Shown: positions 23,617 through 31,922 of the stretch, one piece after another
How the letters are laid out: every line of letters starts with the position of its first letter
How positions within the stretch are numbered: position 1 is the stretch's first letter
Origin: Oscillospiraceae bacterium
Lineage (GTDB): Bacteria > Bacillota > Clostridia > Oscillospirales > Oscillospiraceae
DNA length: 64,000 nucleotides
Direction of reading: 5' to 3'
NCBI GenBank assembly: GCA_017397835.1
Contig: JAFQHV010000018.1
Coordinates: forward strand, 1-64,000
Position numbers and translations under genes: made by a program
Notes under the pieces: generated by a model
What the model was told of the DNA's origin: nothing
Seen by the model: the letters and a program-made list of their open reading frames with translations, nothing else
The model's database searches: none

Positions 23617-24570
23617 TCAAATGCCCAGCACCATGGCGGCGCAGCCGTAGATACCCGCATCGTTGCCCAACTTGGCGGCTGCGATGGGGGTGTCCACGCA
23701 GGGGTGGTAGGCGTACTTGCGGAAGTAGCGGCGTACGGGGTTCAGCAGGGTGTCGCCGGCGCGGCTGACACCGCCGCCCACCATAATGACCTCCGGATCC
23801 ACGGTGCAGGAGGCGAAACTCATGCCCCGGGCCAGATAGTCGGCGAAACGGTCCAAAATCTCATTTGCAAGGCCGTCGCCGTTTCGGGCGTGGTCGCACA
23901 CGTCCTTGGCGGTGATTTTGTCAAGCTCACGCAGGGGAGAGGGCGTGTCGCAGGCGACCAAAGCTTCACGCGCCAGCCGGGCCATGCCGGTGGCGGAGGC
24001 GTACTGCTCCAGACAGCCGCATTTGCCGCAGCCGCAGGGGATGGTTTCGTTGGGGTTGACCAGCATATGTCCCAGCTCACCGGCAGCGCCGTTGCGGCCG
24101 GGGACGATACGTCCGTCGATGATAACGCCGCCGCCCACGCCGGTGCCCAGGGTGAACAGTACGGAGTTGCGGTAGCCCTTGCCACTGCCCAGCCACGCTT
24201 CGCCCAGAGCGGCCACGTTGGCATCGTTGCCCACTACCACGTTGGGAACTTCGGGCAGCAGGGCGTTCATGTCACCCTTCACCGGCACGCGGCCCCAACC
24301 CAGGTTGTCACAGCCGTGGATGGCCACGCAGTTTTCGTCCACCGGGCCGGGAATACCGATACCGATGCCCGACACCTGCTCGGGGGCAATGGCCTCACGG
24401 GTCATTTTCTCACGGATGGAAGCGGCGACGTCGGGCAGAATATATTTGCCGTCCTGTTCGGTGCGGGTGGGGATCTCCCACTTGTCCAGCAGAGCGCCGT
24501 CGGCACGGAACAGGCCCAGCTTTACAGTGGTGCCGCCAATGTCCGCGGCAAATACTAGTTTGTCATTCAT
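23617..24570 (-). CDS. glk: ROK-family glucokinase
   Basis: A 317-aa ROK kinase that phosphorylates glucose (or a related hexose) with ATP. Motifs: ADIGGTTVKLGLF near the start, the sugar-binding IGIPGPVDE, GTGVGGGVIIDGR, and the ROK zinc site CGCGKCGCLEQYAS. The start at 24570 follows GTGAGGAT and gives the usual short N-terminus; the frame is open further upstream. It is transcribed alone, convergent with the hexosamine-type operon. Confidence 0.9.
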   Translation of the reverse strand: MNDKLVFAADIGGTTVKLGLFRADGALLDKWEIPTRTEQDGKYILPDVAASIREKMTREAIAPEQVSGIGIGIPGPVDENCVAIHGCDNLGWGRVPVKGDMNALLPEVPNVVVGNDANVAALGEAWLGSGKGYRNSVLFTLGTGVGGGVIIDGRIVPGRNGAAGELGHMLVNPNETIPCGCGKCGCLEQYASATGMARLAREALVACDTPSPLRELDKITAKDVCDHARNGDGLANEILDRFADYLARGMSFASCTVDPEVIMVGGGVSRAGDTLLNPVRRYFRKYAYHPCVDTPIAAAKLGNDAGIYGCAAMVLGI

Positions 24571-24728
24571 AGTCGTATCCTCACTTTCAAACGAGGTTTG
24601 TGTTATTTTACACCAACCGTCCTGACCGGTCAATGGGCTGGAAAACTTTTGGCGGGGGACCGGACCGCGCCGGGGAGATTTTGTGCAAAAAAACGGAAGC
24701 AACCGGGTGGAGAATGTCGATTTTTTTC

Positions 24729-24757
24729 TTGCGTCATGCGATGGACAGTTGTATAAT
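24729..24757 (+). promoter_or_regulatory. Promoter of the GMP synthase subunit gene
   Basis: TTGCGT (24729-24734), a 17-bp spacer and TATAAT (24752-24757). The leader is only about 30 nt, too short for a purine riboswitch. Confidence 0.65.
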
Positions 24758-24793
24758 GACTACATGAAATTTTTGAATAGGGGGTACTCTATT

Positions 24794-25795
24794 ATGTCCA
24801 ATAATGTTCGTCCCGACTCCATGCAGCGTATCACCACCCGCGCGCTGGCCGATGCCTTCATCGCCGAGCAGGTGGCCGCTGTCCGTGCCCAGGTGGGCGA
24901 TAAGAAGGTCCTGCTGGCCCTGTCCGGCGGTGTGGACTCTTCCGTGGTCGCCGCGCTGCTTATTAAGGCCATTGGCAAGCAGCTGGTCTGTGTCCACGTC
25001 AACCACGGCCTGATGCGTAAGGGCGAGAGCGAAGACGTCATCAAGGTCTTTGGCGAGCAGCTGGATGCCAACCTCATCTATGTTGACGCCACCGACCGCT
25101 TCCTGAACCTGCTGGCCGGCGTTTCCGATCCGGAAAAGAAACGCAAGATCATCGGCGGCGAGTTCATCAAGGTCTTTGACGAGGAGGCCGCCAAGCTGGA
25201 GGGGATCGACTTCCTGGCCCAGGGTACCATTTACCCCGATATTCTGGAGAGCATCAAGGCCGCCGAAAGCGGCAAGCCCGTCAAGTCCCACCACAACGTG
25301 GGCGGTCTGCCCGACGAGATGGAGATGGAACTGGTGGAGCCGGTGAAGCTGCTGTTCAAGGATGAGGTTCGTGTGGTTGGCGAGGCGCTGGGCCTGCCCC
25401 ACGCTATGGTCTACCGTCAGCCGTTCCCCGGTCCCGGTCTGGGTGTGCGCTGCCTTGGCGCTATTACCCGGGACCGCCTGCACGCCCTGCGTGAGGCGGA
25501 TGCCATCCTCCGGGAGGAGTTTGACAAGTGCGGCCTGGCCGAGTCCGTGTGGCAGTACTTCATCTCCGTGCCCGACATGAAGAGTGTGGGCGTGCGCAAC
25601 GAGATGCGCTACGAGGGTTGGCCCGCCATCATCCGCGCCGTCAACACCAAGGACGCCATGACCGCCACCATCGAGGAGATCCCCTATGAGGTTCTGCACC
25701 GCATCACCGCCCGCATCACCGCCGAGGTGGAGGGCATCAACCGCGTGCTGTATGACCTGACGCCCAAGCCCACCGGGACCATAGAGTGGGAATAA
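24794..25795 (+). CDS. guaA: GMP synthase ATP-pyrophosphatase subunit (no glutaminase domain)
   Basis: A 333-aa protein equal to the C-terminal two-thirds of bacterial GuaA. It converts XMP to GMP through an adenylated intermediate. Visible are the P-loop LSGGVDSS (43-50), HVNHGLMRKGE, FLAQGTIYPD, RQPFPGPGLGVRCLG and the C-terminal dimerisation end NRVLYDLTPKPTGTIEWE. The N-terminal glutamine amidotransferase domain is missing, and nothing resembling it is encoded upstream. Archaea split GMP synthase into two such proteins, so a separate glutaminase subunit is expected elsewhere, or free ammonia is used. The start at 24794 gives a natural N-terminus. Confidence 0.92.
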   Translation: MSNNVRPDSMQRITTRALADAFIAEQVAAVRAQVGDKKVLLALSGGVDSSVVAALLIKAIGKQLVCVHVNHGLMRKGESEDVIKVFGEQLDANLIYVDATDRFLNLLAGVSDPEKKRKIIGGEFIKVFDEEAAKLEGIDFLAQGTIYPDILESIKAAESGKPVKSHHNVGGLPDEMEMELVEPVKLLFKDEVRVVGEALGLPHAMVYRQPFPGPGLGVRCLGAITRDRLHALREADAILREEFDKCGLAESVWQYFISVPDMKSVGVRNEMRYEGWPAIIRAVNTKDAMTATIEEIPYEVLHRITARITAEVEGINRVLYDLTPKPTGTIEWE

Positions 25796-25807
25796 TATCG
25801 TACTGTA

Positions 25808-25848
25808 AAAAAGCAGCTTGAAACCCTTGGTTTTAAGCTGCTTTTTTC
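25808..25848 (+). terminator. Terminator after guaA
   Basis: AAAAAGCAGCTT (25808-25819) pairs with AAGCTGCTTTTT (25835-25846), followed by T residues. Confidence 0.9.
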
Positions 25849-25915
25849 AAAAGAACCCTTGGGCTGCGTCGCAAAAACGTAGCAACACGCAAAAATTTTG
25901 CAAAGGAGAAAAACT

Positions 25916-27175
25916 ATGCCAAGCGTATTCATCCAGGACGATGCGGTTCGCCGCGCCAAGCAGGGGATCCTGTACGATTTCGTCGCCCCGGACGGAAGCG
26001 AGAGCCGGGATGCCGCCGATGTCATCTACGCTCGCTTTAAGGAGTTCAATAAGGGGATTCGGTCTTCGGACGATTATCTGGACTTCAAGCTGTCGGTGGA
26101 GGCCCTGTCCGGCGGCACTAACACGGTGATTTTGGACGACCGCGGGCTGCCGTCGGTGATGGTACTGCTGCCCAAGATGGACTCCGCCAATCTGTCCAAC
26201 GGCCTGGAGAGCCGTATCCATCCAGGCTTTATCGTGGACGGAAAAGTACACGACACCGTGGCCATCGGCAAGTACGTAAGCTATGTGAGGGACGGCCGGG
26301 CCTACAGTATGCCCTACAGGGATCCGGCGAATATGTACACCTTTGACGAAAGTGTGTCCTTCTGCCGGGACAAGGGCAGAGGCTGGGGCATCGTGCCGCT
26401 GTCCCTGTGGAGTGCCATCGCCCTGTGGTGCAAGAAAAACGGCACCATGCCCGAGGGGAACACCAACTACGGTCAGTTTAATGACGACGCGACCAGCTGC
26501 GCGCCGGCCGCCGAAGTGGACAAAGACGGACGAACCATGCGCACGCTGACGGGTGCCGGTCCGCTGTCCTGGTTTCACAACTACCGCCGGGACGGCATTG
26601 CGGATATGGTTGGCAACGTGCATGAGTGGGTTTCCGGCTTCCGGTTCTGCAACGGTGAGCTGCAAATTATCCCCGATGCCGATGCCATGAACCCGGATTG
26701 TGACCTGTCCTTTACCTCCGATCGCTGGCGCGCCATCCTGCCCGATGGCAGCCTGACCAACCCGGGCAACAAGGAAAGCCTGAAGTTCGACTATGTGAAG
26801 TTCCCGGACCGAAACGAGGACGCTTTCTACGGCGACGTCAACGGCAGATGGGTGGTCAGCCAGACCGTTACCTCCGACCAGGAGAAAAAGAAGGGCGGCT
26901 GTATCCGTGAGATCGGACTGGCGGACGGCCTGAAGGAGGCACCGCAGATTTTGATCGAGCTGGGCCTGTTCCCGGAGCGGCTGCCCACCGGCGCGCCCTA
27001 CGGAAACGATATTTTCTCCGGCCCCAACTGGGGTGAGGAGTTCATCCCGGCCATGGGCGGTCAGTGGTATGACTACACCTACTGGTGCGGCGGCATTTTC
27101 CGCCACAGCAGTTGGTACGAGCGGTCCCTGCAGGGCAATACCTACGGCATGCGTTTGGCGTATTACAATTTGTAA
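25916..27175 (+). CDS. FGE/C-type-lectin-fold protein, candidate DGR variable protein
   Basis: A 419-aa protein with no signal peptide. The C-terminal half has the formylglycine-generating-enzyme type of C-type lectin fold: GTMPEGNTNYGQFN, GPLSWFHNYRRDGIADMVGN, VHEWVSGFRFCNGELQIIP. It ends in GGQWYDYTYWCGGIFRHSSW, a short link, then YGMRLAYYN. This middle and tail strongly resemble target proteins of diversity-generating retroelements, where the last 30-40 residues are variable ligand contacts. The catalytic Cys pair of true FGE is not evident, so enzymatic activity is unlikely. It follows a terminator, has AAAGGAG seven bases before ATG, and has no obvious promoter in the short gap. No reverse transcriptase or template repeat is visible nearby. 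The fold is well supported; the DGR role is an inference. Confidence 0.68.
   Translation: MPSVFIQDDAVRRAKQGILYDFVAPDGSESRDAADVIYARFKEFNKGIRSSDDYLDFKLSVEALSGGTNTVILDDRGLPSVMVLLPKMDSANLSNGLESRIHPGFIVDGKVHDTVAIGKYVSYVRDGRAYSMPYRDPANMYTFDESVSFCRDKGRGWGIVPLSLWSAIALWCKKNGTMPEGNTNYGQFNDDATSCAPAAEVDKDGRTMRTLTGAGPLSWFHNYRRDGIADMVGNVHEWVSGFRFCNGELQIIPDADAMNPDCDLSFTSDRWRAILPDGSLTNPGNKESLKFDYVKFPDRNEDAFYGDVNGRWVVSQTVTSDQEKKKGGCIREIGLADGLKEAPQILIELGLFPERLPTGAPYGNDIFSGPNWGEEFIPAMGGQWYDYTYWCGGIFRHSSWYERSLQGNTYGMRLAYYNL
27056..27172 (+). other. Putative DGR variable region
   Basis: The last 39 codons, starting GGQW and ending GMRLAYYNL. Many codons between the fixed frame residues end in C with varied first two bases (GAC, TAC, ACC, TAC, TGC, CGC, CAC, AGC, TAC), the outcome expected if AAC codons in a template repeat were mutated at adenines. 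The template is not in the window, so this cannot be confirmed here. Confidence 0.5.
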
Positions 27176-27255
27176 CAAGCAGTAACGTCAACAAACGCCA
27201 CGTTGGGAAAAAACGTTTAGGGCGTTTTTGCCCTTGAGCGAAAGCACAAAAACAG

Positions 27256-27284
27256 TTGAAAAATAAAACTTGTTCGGGTAAAAT
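27256..27284 (+). promoter_or_regulatory. Promoter of ycaO
   Basis: TTGAAA (27256-27261), a 17-bp spacer and TAAAAT (27279-27284). It leaves a leader of about 100 nt that contains a possible 12-codon open frame (27307-27345). Confidence 0.6.
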
Positions 27285-27388
27285 AATGAGTATAGTGAGA
27301 AGGTCAATGATGGGTGTGGACCGGAATCTGTCGGAGACGAAGTGACCACCCGTTTTGCACAGTATGTTTTTTAGGAGTGACTTTGAAG

Positions 27389-29197
27389 ATGGAAGCATTT
27401 GTTGACATGGAATTTAAGGATGATTCCCCATGCAATACGGTTGAGAAGATAAGAAACATCTTAAAGAACAACGGATTGGAAGCCGAAGAGCTTTGGGTTG
27501 AAACCAAAGTGCCGTATTGTTATGCGCTGCGGCTGAGAATCAAGGAATTAAACTACTCGACTGCAGGCAAGGGGTTGTCTCGTGAACTGGCGCTTGCAAG
27601 TGCATACGGCGAGATGATGGAGCGACTCCAGTTGGGATTTTTGGGAAAACTGTCTTCGCAGAAGGATGGCTCGTTCTCGCTAAATGATGCTCAAGACATT
27701 TCTGTTTCGCTGGAACAGCTGCTTGAGGAAAGTGGATATTTGCAAAAAGTTTCTGACCGGCTGTTGGGATGGAATGGAAAAAAGATTTCCGGAAAGGAAA
27801 TCTTGTGCCAATATGCTGACGAAGAAGGTCAGATTCGTGTTACACCGTTTGTTAACCTGACTGATGGAAAGGTAGTTTATTTTCCGTCGGAACTGCGAAA
27901 GGCGATGTATTCTGCAAATGGATGTGCGGCAGGAAATTCCGTTTCCGAAGCTATTGTCCAGGGTTTGAGCGAAATTGTAGAGCGCTTTTATCGCCTGCGC
28001 ATCATCAGAGAGAGTATTTGCGTGCCCGATGTTCCGGAAGAGGTGCTGAAGCAGTATGAAACTCCATATCGGATTGTAACGTACATACGCGATCACGGAT
28101 ACAAAGTTTGGGTGAAAGATTGCTCGCTGGGAGATAGATTCCCGGTTCTTTGTGTTGTTTATGTTGACCGGGCGACGGGAAAATATCATACTCATTTTGG
28201 TGCTGCCCCTATTTTTGAGATTGCGCTTACGAGAGCACTGACAGAAACGTTCCAAGGCAGGAATATAGATTCTTTTGCGAATTACAGCGATTTCTTTTAC
28301 AGTAAGGACGAAAAAGAATTTGCAAGCAATTTGAATTCTGAATTAATCTACGGTACGTCGAAGCGTTTGCCGGATTTCTTCGTTGGAAGTACGAAAGTCC
28401 CATACAATCCTTGCATGGGTCTGAAAGGAAGCGGCAACCGCGAATTGCTGAAGGAGTGCGTGCGGTTTTTCAAGGAACAGGGGTACGACATCTTTGTGCG
28501 GAATTCTTCGGGACTGGGCTTTCCTACGGTCCAGATTATTATTCCTGGTTACAGTGAAACACATATTTACAGACTGTCAAAGAGTGCGGATGAAAACCGG
28601 TATTTGCCGTACGCTGTGAAAACGTTGCGAGATCCGTCCAAGGCCAGTCGAGATGAAATTATGGGCTTTTTGCTGCACAATTCGGAGATGAAAGCGTTTG
28701 CGGGGCATCGTAATAGAAGTAGTTTTCTTGCCAACATAAAGCTGATGATGGAGCTTTCTTTGGAACAGGAAACATTCTTTTTTTCCGCTTCTCTGGCACA
28801 CGTTCAGTTTGCGCTGGGGAATTATGAAAATGCTGCAAAATATGTGGGCAGTATGCTCAATTGTAGAATTGGGTTCAAAGATGACCTGTTGGTATGTCTA
28901 AAACGGTATTTGGATTTGACGCTGAACGGGCATGAATGCGATAAGGTCAATGAGTTGCTAAGTCTATTTCACAGCGATGAAACACTGAAAATCTTTTATA
29001 GTTATATCGATAACAAAAAGAATCCGTTGGATGAGTTTGTACTGCACTGTGATTTGGAATGTCGGGATAGTTGTGTTCTAAAGCAGTTCTGTTTCCAACG
29101 AAAAACACAGGAACTGATTGATTTAGTCAACAGAAAAACGGCTCAATTGAACTTTGATACATTTTGCGGCGATATTCGAAATTTGATAGCGCAATAA
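27389..29197 (+). CDS. ycaO: YcaO-family protein of the Escherichia coli YcaO type
   Basis: A 602-aa YcaO protein. YcaO enzymes bind ATP and activate amide bonds in making azoline rings, thioamides and related groups. ATP-site segments are visible: GKGLSRELALASAYGEMMER (60-79) and NGCAAGNSVSEAIVQGLSEI (177-196) followed by VERF. Spacing and adjoining sequence (RIIRESICVPDVPEEVLKQY) match E. coli YcaO, linked genetically to RimO-dependent S12 modification, rather than RiPP cyclodehydratases. The C-terminal third is helical and TPR-like, and ends with a Cys cluster (CDLECRDSC, then QFCFQRK). Start: ATG at 27389; TTG at 27383 is closer to AGGAG and possible. Codon use is visibly richer in A and T than in neighbouring genes, suggesting transfer. 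No precursor peptide or partner enzyme is seen. Confidence 0.85.
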   Translation: MEAFVDMEFKDDSPCNTVEKIRNILKNNGLEAEELWVETKVPYCYALRLRIKELNYSTAGKGLSRELALASAYGEMMERLQLGFLGKLSSQKDGSFSLNDAQDISVSLEQLLEESGYLQKVSDRLLGWNGKKISGKEILCQYADEEGQIRVTPFVNLTDGKVVYFPSELRKAMYSANGCAAGNSVSEAIVQGLSEIVERFYRLRIIRESICVPDVPEEVLKQYETPYRIVTYIRDHGYKVWVKDCSLGDRFPVLCVVYVDRATGKYHTHFGAAPIFEIALTRALTETFQGRNIDSFANYSDFFYSKDEKEFASNLNSELIYGTSKRLPDFFVGSTKVPYNPCMGLKGSGNRELLKECVRFFKEQGYDIFVRNSSGLGFPTVQIIIPGYSETHIYRLSKSADENRYLPYAVKTLRDPSKASRDEIMGFLLHNSEMKAFAGHRNRSSFLANIKLMMELSLEQETFFFSASLAHVQFALGNYENAAKYVGSMLNCRIGFKDDLLVCLKRYLDLTLNGHECDKVNELLSLFHSDETLKIFYSYIDNKKNPLDEFVLHCDLECRDSCVLKQFCFQRKTQELIDLVNRKTAQLNFDTFCGDIRNLIAQ

Positions 29198-29230
29198 GTT
29201 ACTTTGCCTTTCCTGTGGACGGGCATATAT

Positions 29231-29245
29231 CCTCTGCGGCAGAGG
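29231..29245. other. Small perfect hairpin after ycaO
   Basis: CCTCTG and CAGAGG with a three-base loop, 33 bp after the ycaO stop. It has no T-tract of its own; the real terminator follows 24 bases later. Confidence 0.4.
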
Positions 29246-29268
29246 CGTTTGATCGGAAAGTATGACAG

Positions 29269-29306
29269 AAAGCTGCTCTGCCCATAGGGGGAGCAGCTTT
29301 TCTTTT
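29269..29306 (+). terminator. Terminator after ycaO
   Basis: AAAGCTGCTC (29269-29278) pairs with GAGCAGCTTT (29291-29300), then TCTTTT. It excludes the earlier in-frame start of the downstream gene. Confidence 0.85.
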
Positions 29307-29336
29307 GAGTGCATGTATGATAAGAGGGGTGTTTTT

Positions 29337-30440
29337 GTGGTTGATAAAATAGGGAAAAAGCTTGGCTTTGGCTGTATGCGTCTTAAAATGACGGACGACA
29401 ACAAAGTGGACTACGGCGAATTCAGCCGCATGATCGATGCCTTCATCGCTGCCGGATTCAACTATTTTGATACCGCCCACGGCTACATTGACGGCCAGAG
29501 CGAAACCGCCATCCGGGACTGCCTGGTGGCGCGGTACGACCGGGAGGACTTTGTACTGGCGGACAAGCTGTCCTGCTGGTATTTTGAAAAGGAAGAGGAC
29601 ATCCTGCCCCTGTTTGAACACCAGCTGTCCCAATGCGGGGTGGAATACTTCGACTTTTATCTGTTTCACTCCGTGACGAGGGATTACTACGAAAAATTCA
29701 AACGCTGCAACGCCTTTGCGATCATCAAAAAGCAGAAAGAGCAGGGAAGGATCCGGCACATTGCCATGTCCTTCCACGACACGGCGGAGGTTCTGGACAG
29801 GATCCTTACCGAGCAGCCGTTTATCGAGGCGGTGCAGCTGCAGTTCAACTACCTGGACTATGATGACCTAAACGTACAGAGCAAAGCCTGCTACGACGTG
29901 GCGGTGAAACACGGAAAAAAGGTGCTGGTGATGGAGCCGGTGCGGGGCGGGTATCTTGCCAATCTGCCCGACCGCGCGGCGGCGGTGTTCGACCGATTTG
30001 GCACCGGAAAGAGCCACGCTTCCTACGCGCTGCGGTTTGCCGCAAGCTTCCCGGAGGTATTTATGGTGCTTTCGGGAATGGGAAGCACGGATATGATGCA
30101 GGATAATATCAATACCTTTTCGGCTTTCGTGCCGCTGAACGAGGATGAGTTCCATGCGGTGGAGCGTGCCCGCGCGATCATCCGTGAAGTGCGGCAGATC
30201 CCGTGTACGGGCTGCGGCTACTGCACCGAGGTTTGCCCCCAAAATATTCCCATTCCCCAACTGTTTTCCGTTTATAATCAGGTCCTTGCGGCCAAAATAA
30301 CACGTGGCGAGGCGAAAGACCGGTTCCCAAAAGATGCCGGCTTTGCTTCCGACTGCGTGAAATGCGGGGCCTGTGAAAAGGTTTGTCCGCAGAATATTGA
30401 GATAAGAAAGCAGCTTGAAACGATAGCAAAAATCCGGTAA
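29337..30440 (+). CDS. Aldo/keto reductase with C-terminal ferredoxin domain
   Basis: A 367-aa oxidoreductase. The aldo/keto reductase barrel includes the catalytic Asp and Tyr in YFDTAHGYIDG (Asp/Tyr typical spacing), FYLFHSV and QFNYLDYDD. Two [4Fe-4S] motifs lie at the C-terminus (CTGCGYCTEVCPQN and CVKCGACEKVCPQN). Such fusions are common in anaerobes and their substrates are unknown. I chose the GTG at 29337, after GAGGGG and past the ycaO terminator; the product then opens VVDKIGKKLGFGCMRLK, like relatives. It is followed 18 bp later by an amino acid symporter. Confidence 0.88.
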   Translation: MVDKIGKKLGFGCMRLKMTDDNKVDYGEFSRMIDAFIAAGFNYFDTAHGYIDGQSETAIRDCLVARYDREDFVLADKLSCWYFEKEEDILPLFEHQLSQCGVEYFDFYLFHSVTRDYYEKFKRCNAFAIIKKQKEQGRIRHIAMSFHDTAEVLDRILTEQPFIEAVQLQFNYLDYDDLNVQSKACYDVAVKHGKKVLVMEPVRGGYLANLPDRAAAVFDRFGTGKSHASYALRFAASFPEVFMVLSGMGSTDMMQDNINTFSAFVPLNEDEFHAVERARAIIREVRQIPCTGCGYCTEVCPQNIPIPQLFSVYNQVLAAKITRGEAKDRFPKDAGFASDCVKCGACEKVCPQNIEIRKQLETIAKIR

Positions 30441-30458
30441 TGGAGCAGGAGGTCCAAT

Positions 30459-31859
30459 ATGTTCGAAACGATTGTAAACGAGCTGAACAACGTGCTGTAC
30501 AGCTATGTGCTGATCATTCTTTTGGTGCTGGGCGGTCTTTACTTTACCGTTCGCACCCGGTTCGCCCAGTTCCGCCTGCTGGGTCAGCAGTTCAGAGCGG
30601 TGACCGAAAAGACCGAGAACAACGGGGTCTCGTCCTTCCAGGCGCTGATGGTGTCCACCGCGTCCCGCGTGGGCACCGGCAACATCATCGGCGTTGCCAC
30701 GGCGCTTTGTATGGGCGGCTTCGGCAGTGTGTTCTGGATGTGGATCATTGCGATCATCGGTGCGGCCTCCGCCTTTGTGGAGAGTACTCTGGCGCAGATC
30801 TACAAACGACGGGGAAAGGATGGCTGCTACGGCGGCCCGGCCTGCTATATCGAAGCGGCCACCAAGCGCAAAGGGCTTGCCATCGTGTTCTCTGTATTCC
30901 TGATCCTGACCTATGGTTTCGGCTTTAATATGCTGGCCTCCTTCAATCTGCAGTCCACCTTCTCGTCCTACAGCTTTTATAACGAAAGCTATACCCCGTG
31001 GATCATCGGACTTGTGGTGGCGGTGCTGGTGGGTTACTGCCTGATCGGCGGCGGCAAGCGAATTATCTCGGTTACCAGTTTCCTGGTTCCCATTATGGGT
31101 GCGATTTATATTCTCGTGGCCATTGCGATCACCGCCATCAACTTCAGAATGCTGCCCGACATTTTCAAGCAGATTTTTGCAGGTGCCTTTGATTTGAAGG
31201 CCATTTTTGGCGGCTTCAGCGGTTCCTGTGTGATGTACGGCATCAAGCGCGGTCTGTTCTCCAACGAGGCCGGCGTGGGCTCCGCACCCAATGCATCGGC
31301 CTCTGCCGACGTGTCCCACCCGGCCAAGCAGGGCCTGGTGCAGACACTGTCCGTGTTTATCGATACCCTGCTGGTGTGCAGTGCCACCGCGTTTATGTGC
31401 ATGACCTCGGGCGTTACGCCGCCGACAAGCAGTGATTTCGCCGCGGCTTACGTCCAGGAAGCGCTGAGCAGGACCCTTGGTCAGGTGGGACCGGTGTTCA
31501 TCACGGTGGCGATGATCCTGTTTGCCTTTACCACGCTGCTGGGCAACCTGTTTTATGTGGACAAGGCCATCAGCTATCTGCTTGGCAAGGAACCTGCCAA
31601 GGCGGTGCGGAACGTTTACTACGTGATCGCCTCGCTGGTCATCTTTGTGGGCGCGGGACTCAGCGCCGACCTGCTTTGGGGGGTCGCGGACGTTCTGATG
31701 GGCGGTATGACTATCATCAATATGCCGGTCATCCTCTATCTGGGCAAATATGCGATCCGTGCACTGGGTGATTACGAGAAACAGTTGAAAAGCGGGTTGG
31801 GCATCGTCTTCCGCAAAAAGGATATTGGCCTGCCCCACGAGACGGATTACTGGAACTGA
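30459..31859 (+). CDS. AGCS-family sodium:alanine/glycine symporter
   Basis: A 466-aa transporter of the alanine or glycine:cation symporter family, with about 10-11 membrane helices. The family signature is visible in STASRVGTGNIIGVATALCM and in GLFSNEAGVGSAPNASASAD. It probably imports Ala or Gly with Na+, which would use a gradient made by the Rnf complex if that complex pumps Na+. The start follows GGAGG by six bases. It shares a transcript with the aldo/keto reductase and ends in a terminator. Confidence 0.92.
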   Translation: MFETIVNELNNVLYSYVLIILLVLGGLYFTVRTRFAQFRLLGQQFRAVTEKTENNGVSSFQALMVSTASRVGTGNIIGVATALCMGGFGSVFWMWIIAIIGAASAFVESTLAQIYKRRGKDGCYGGPACYIEAATKRKGLAIVFSVFLILTYGFGFNMLASFNLQSTFSSYSFYNESYTPWIIGLVVAVLVGYCLIGGGKRIISVTSFLVPIMGAIYILVAIAITAINFRMLPDIFKQIFAGAFDLKAIFGGFSGSCVMYGIKRGLFSNEAGVGSAPNASASADVSHPAKQGLVQTLSVFIDTLLVCSATAFMCMTSGVTPPTSSDFAAAYVQEALSRTLGQVGPVFITVAMILFAFTTLLGNLFYVDKAISYLLGKEPAKAVRNVYYVIASLVIFVGAGLSADLLWGVADVLMGGMTIINMPVILYLGKYAIRALGDYEKQLKSGLGIVFRKKDIGLPHETDYWN

Positions 31860-31872
31860 ACGATCAAAACGA

Positions 31873-31907
31873 AACGAAGCCGCTGTGAATTTCACAGCGG
31901 CTTCGTT
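31873..31907. terminator. Bidirectional terminator between the AGCS and pfp genes
   Basis: AACGAAGCCGCTGTGAA and its complement form a near-perfect stem with minimal loop between convergent genes. T-tracts are short. Confidence 0.75.
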
Positions 31908-31922
31908 GTCTATACGATTTTA

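Noticed and set aside
24571..24793. Purine riboswitch before the GMP synthase gene
   Set aside because: The promoter leaves only about 30 nt of leader, and no three-way-junction pattern was seen upstream.
27220..27233. GGGC/GCCC hairpin after the lectin-fold gene as a DGR-type hairpin
   Set aside because: A four-base stem is too weak and too far from the gene end to support the claim.
25800..29310. Prophage or integrative element carrying the lectin-fold gene and ycaO
   Set aside because: No integrase, transposase, attachment-type direct repeats or tRNA boundary is seen; only the base composition of ycaO hints at transfer.
29868..31895. Minus-strand frame of 675 codons opposite the aldo/keto reductase and symporter
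   Set aside because: The plus strand encodes recognised proteins with ribosome sites; the minus frame is a GC-driven shadow.
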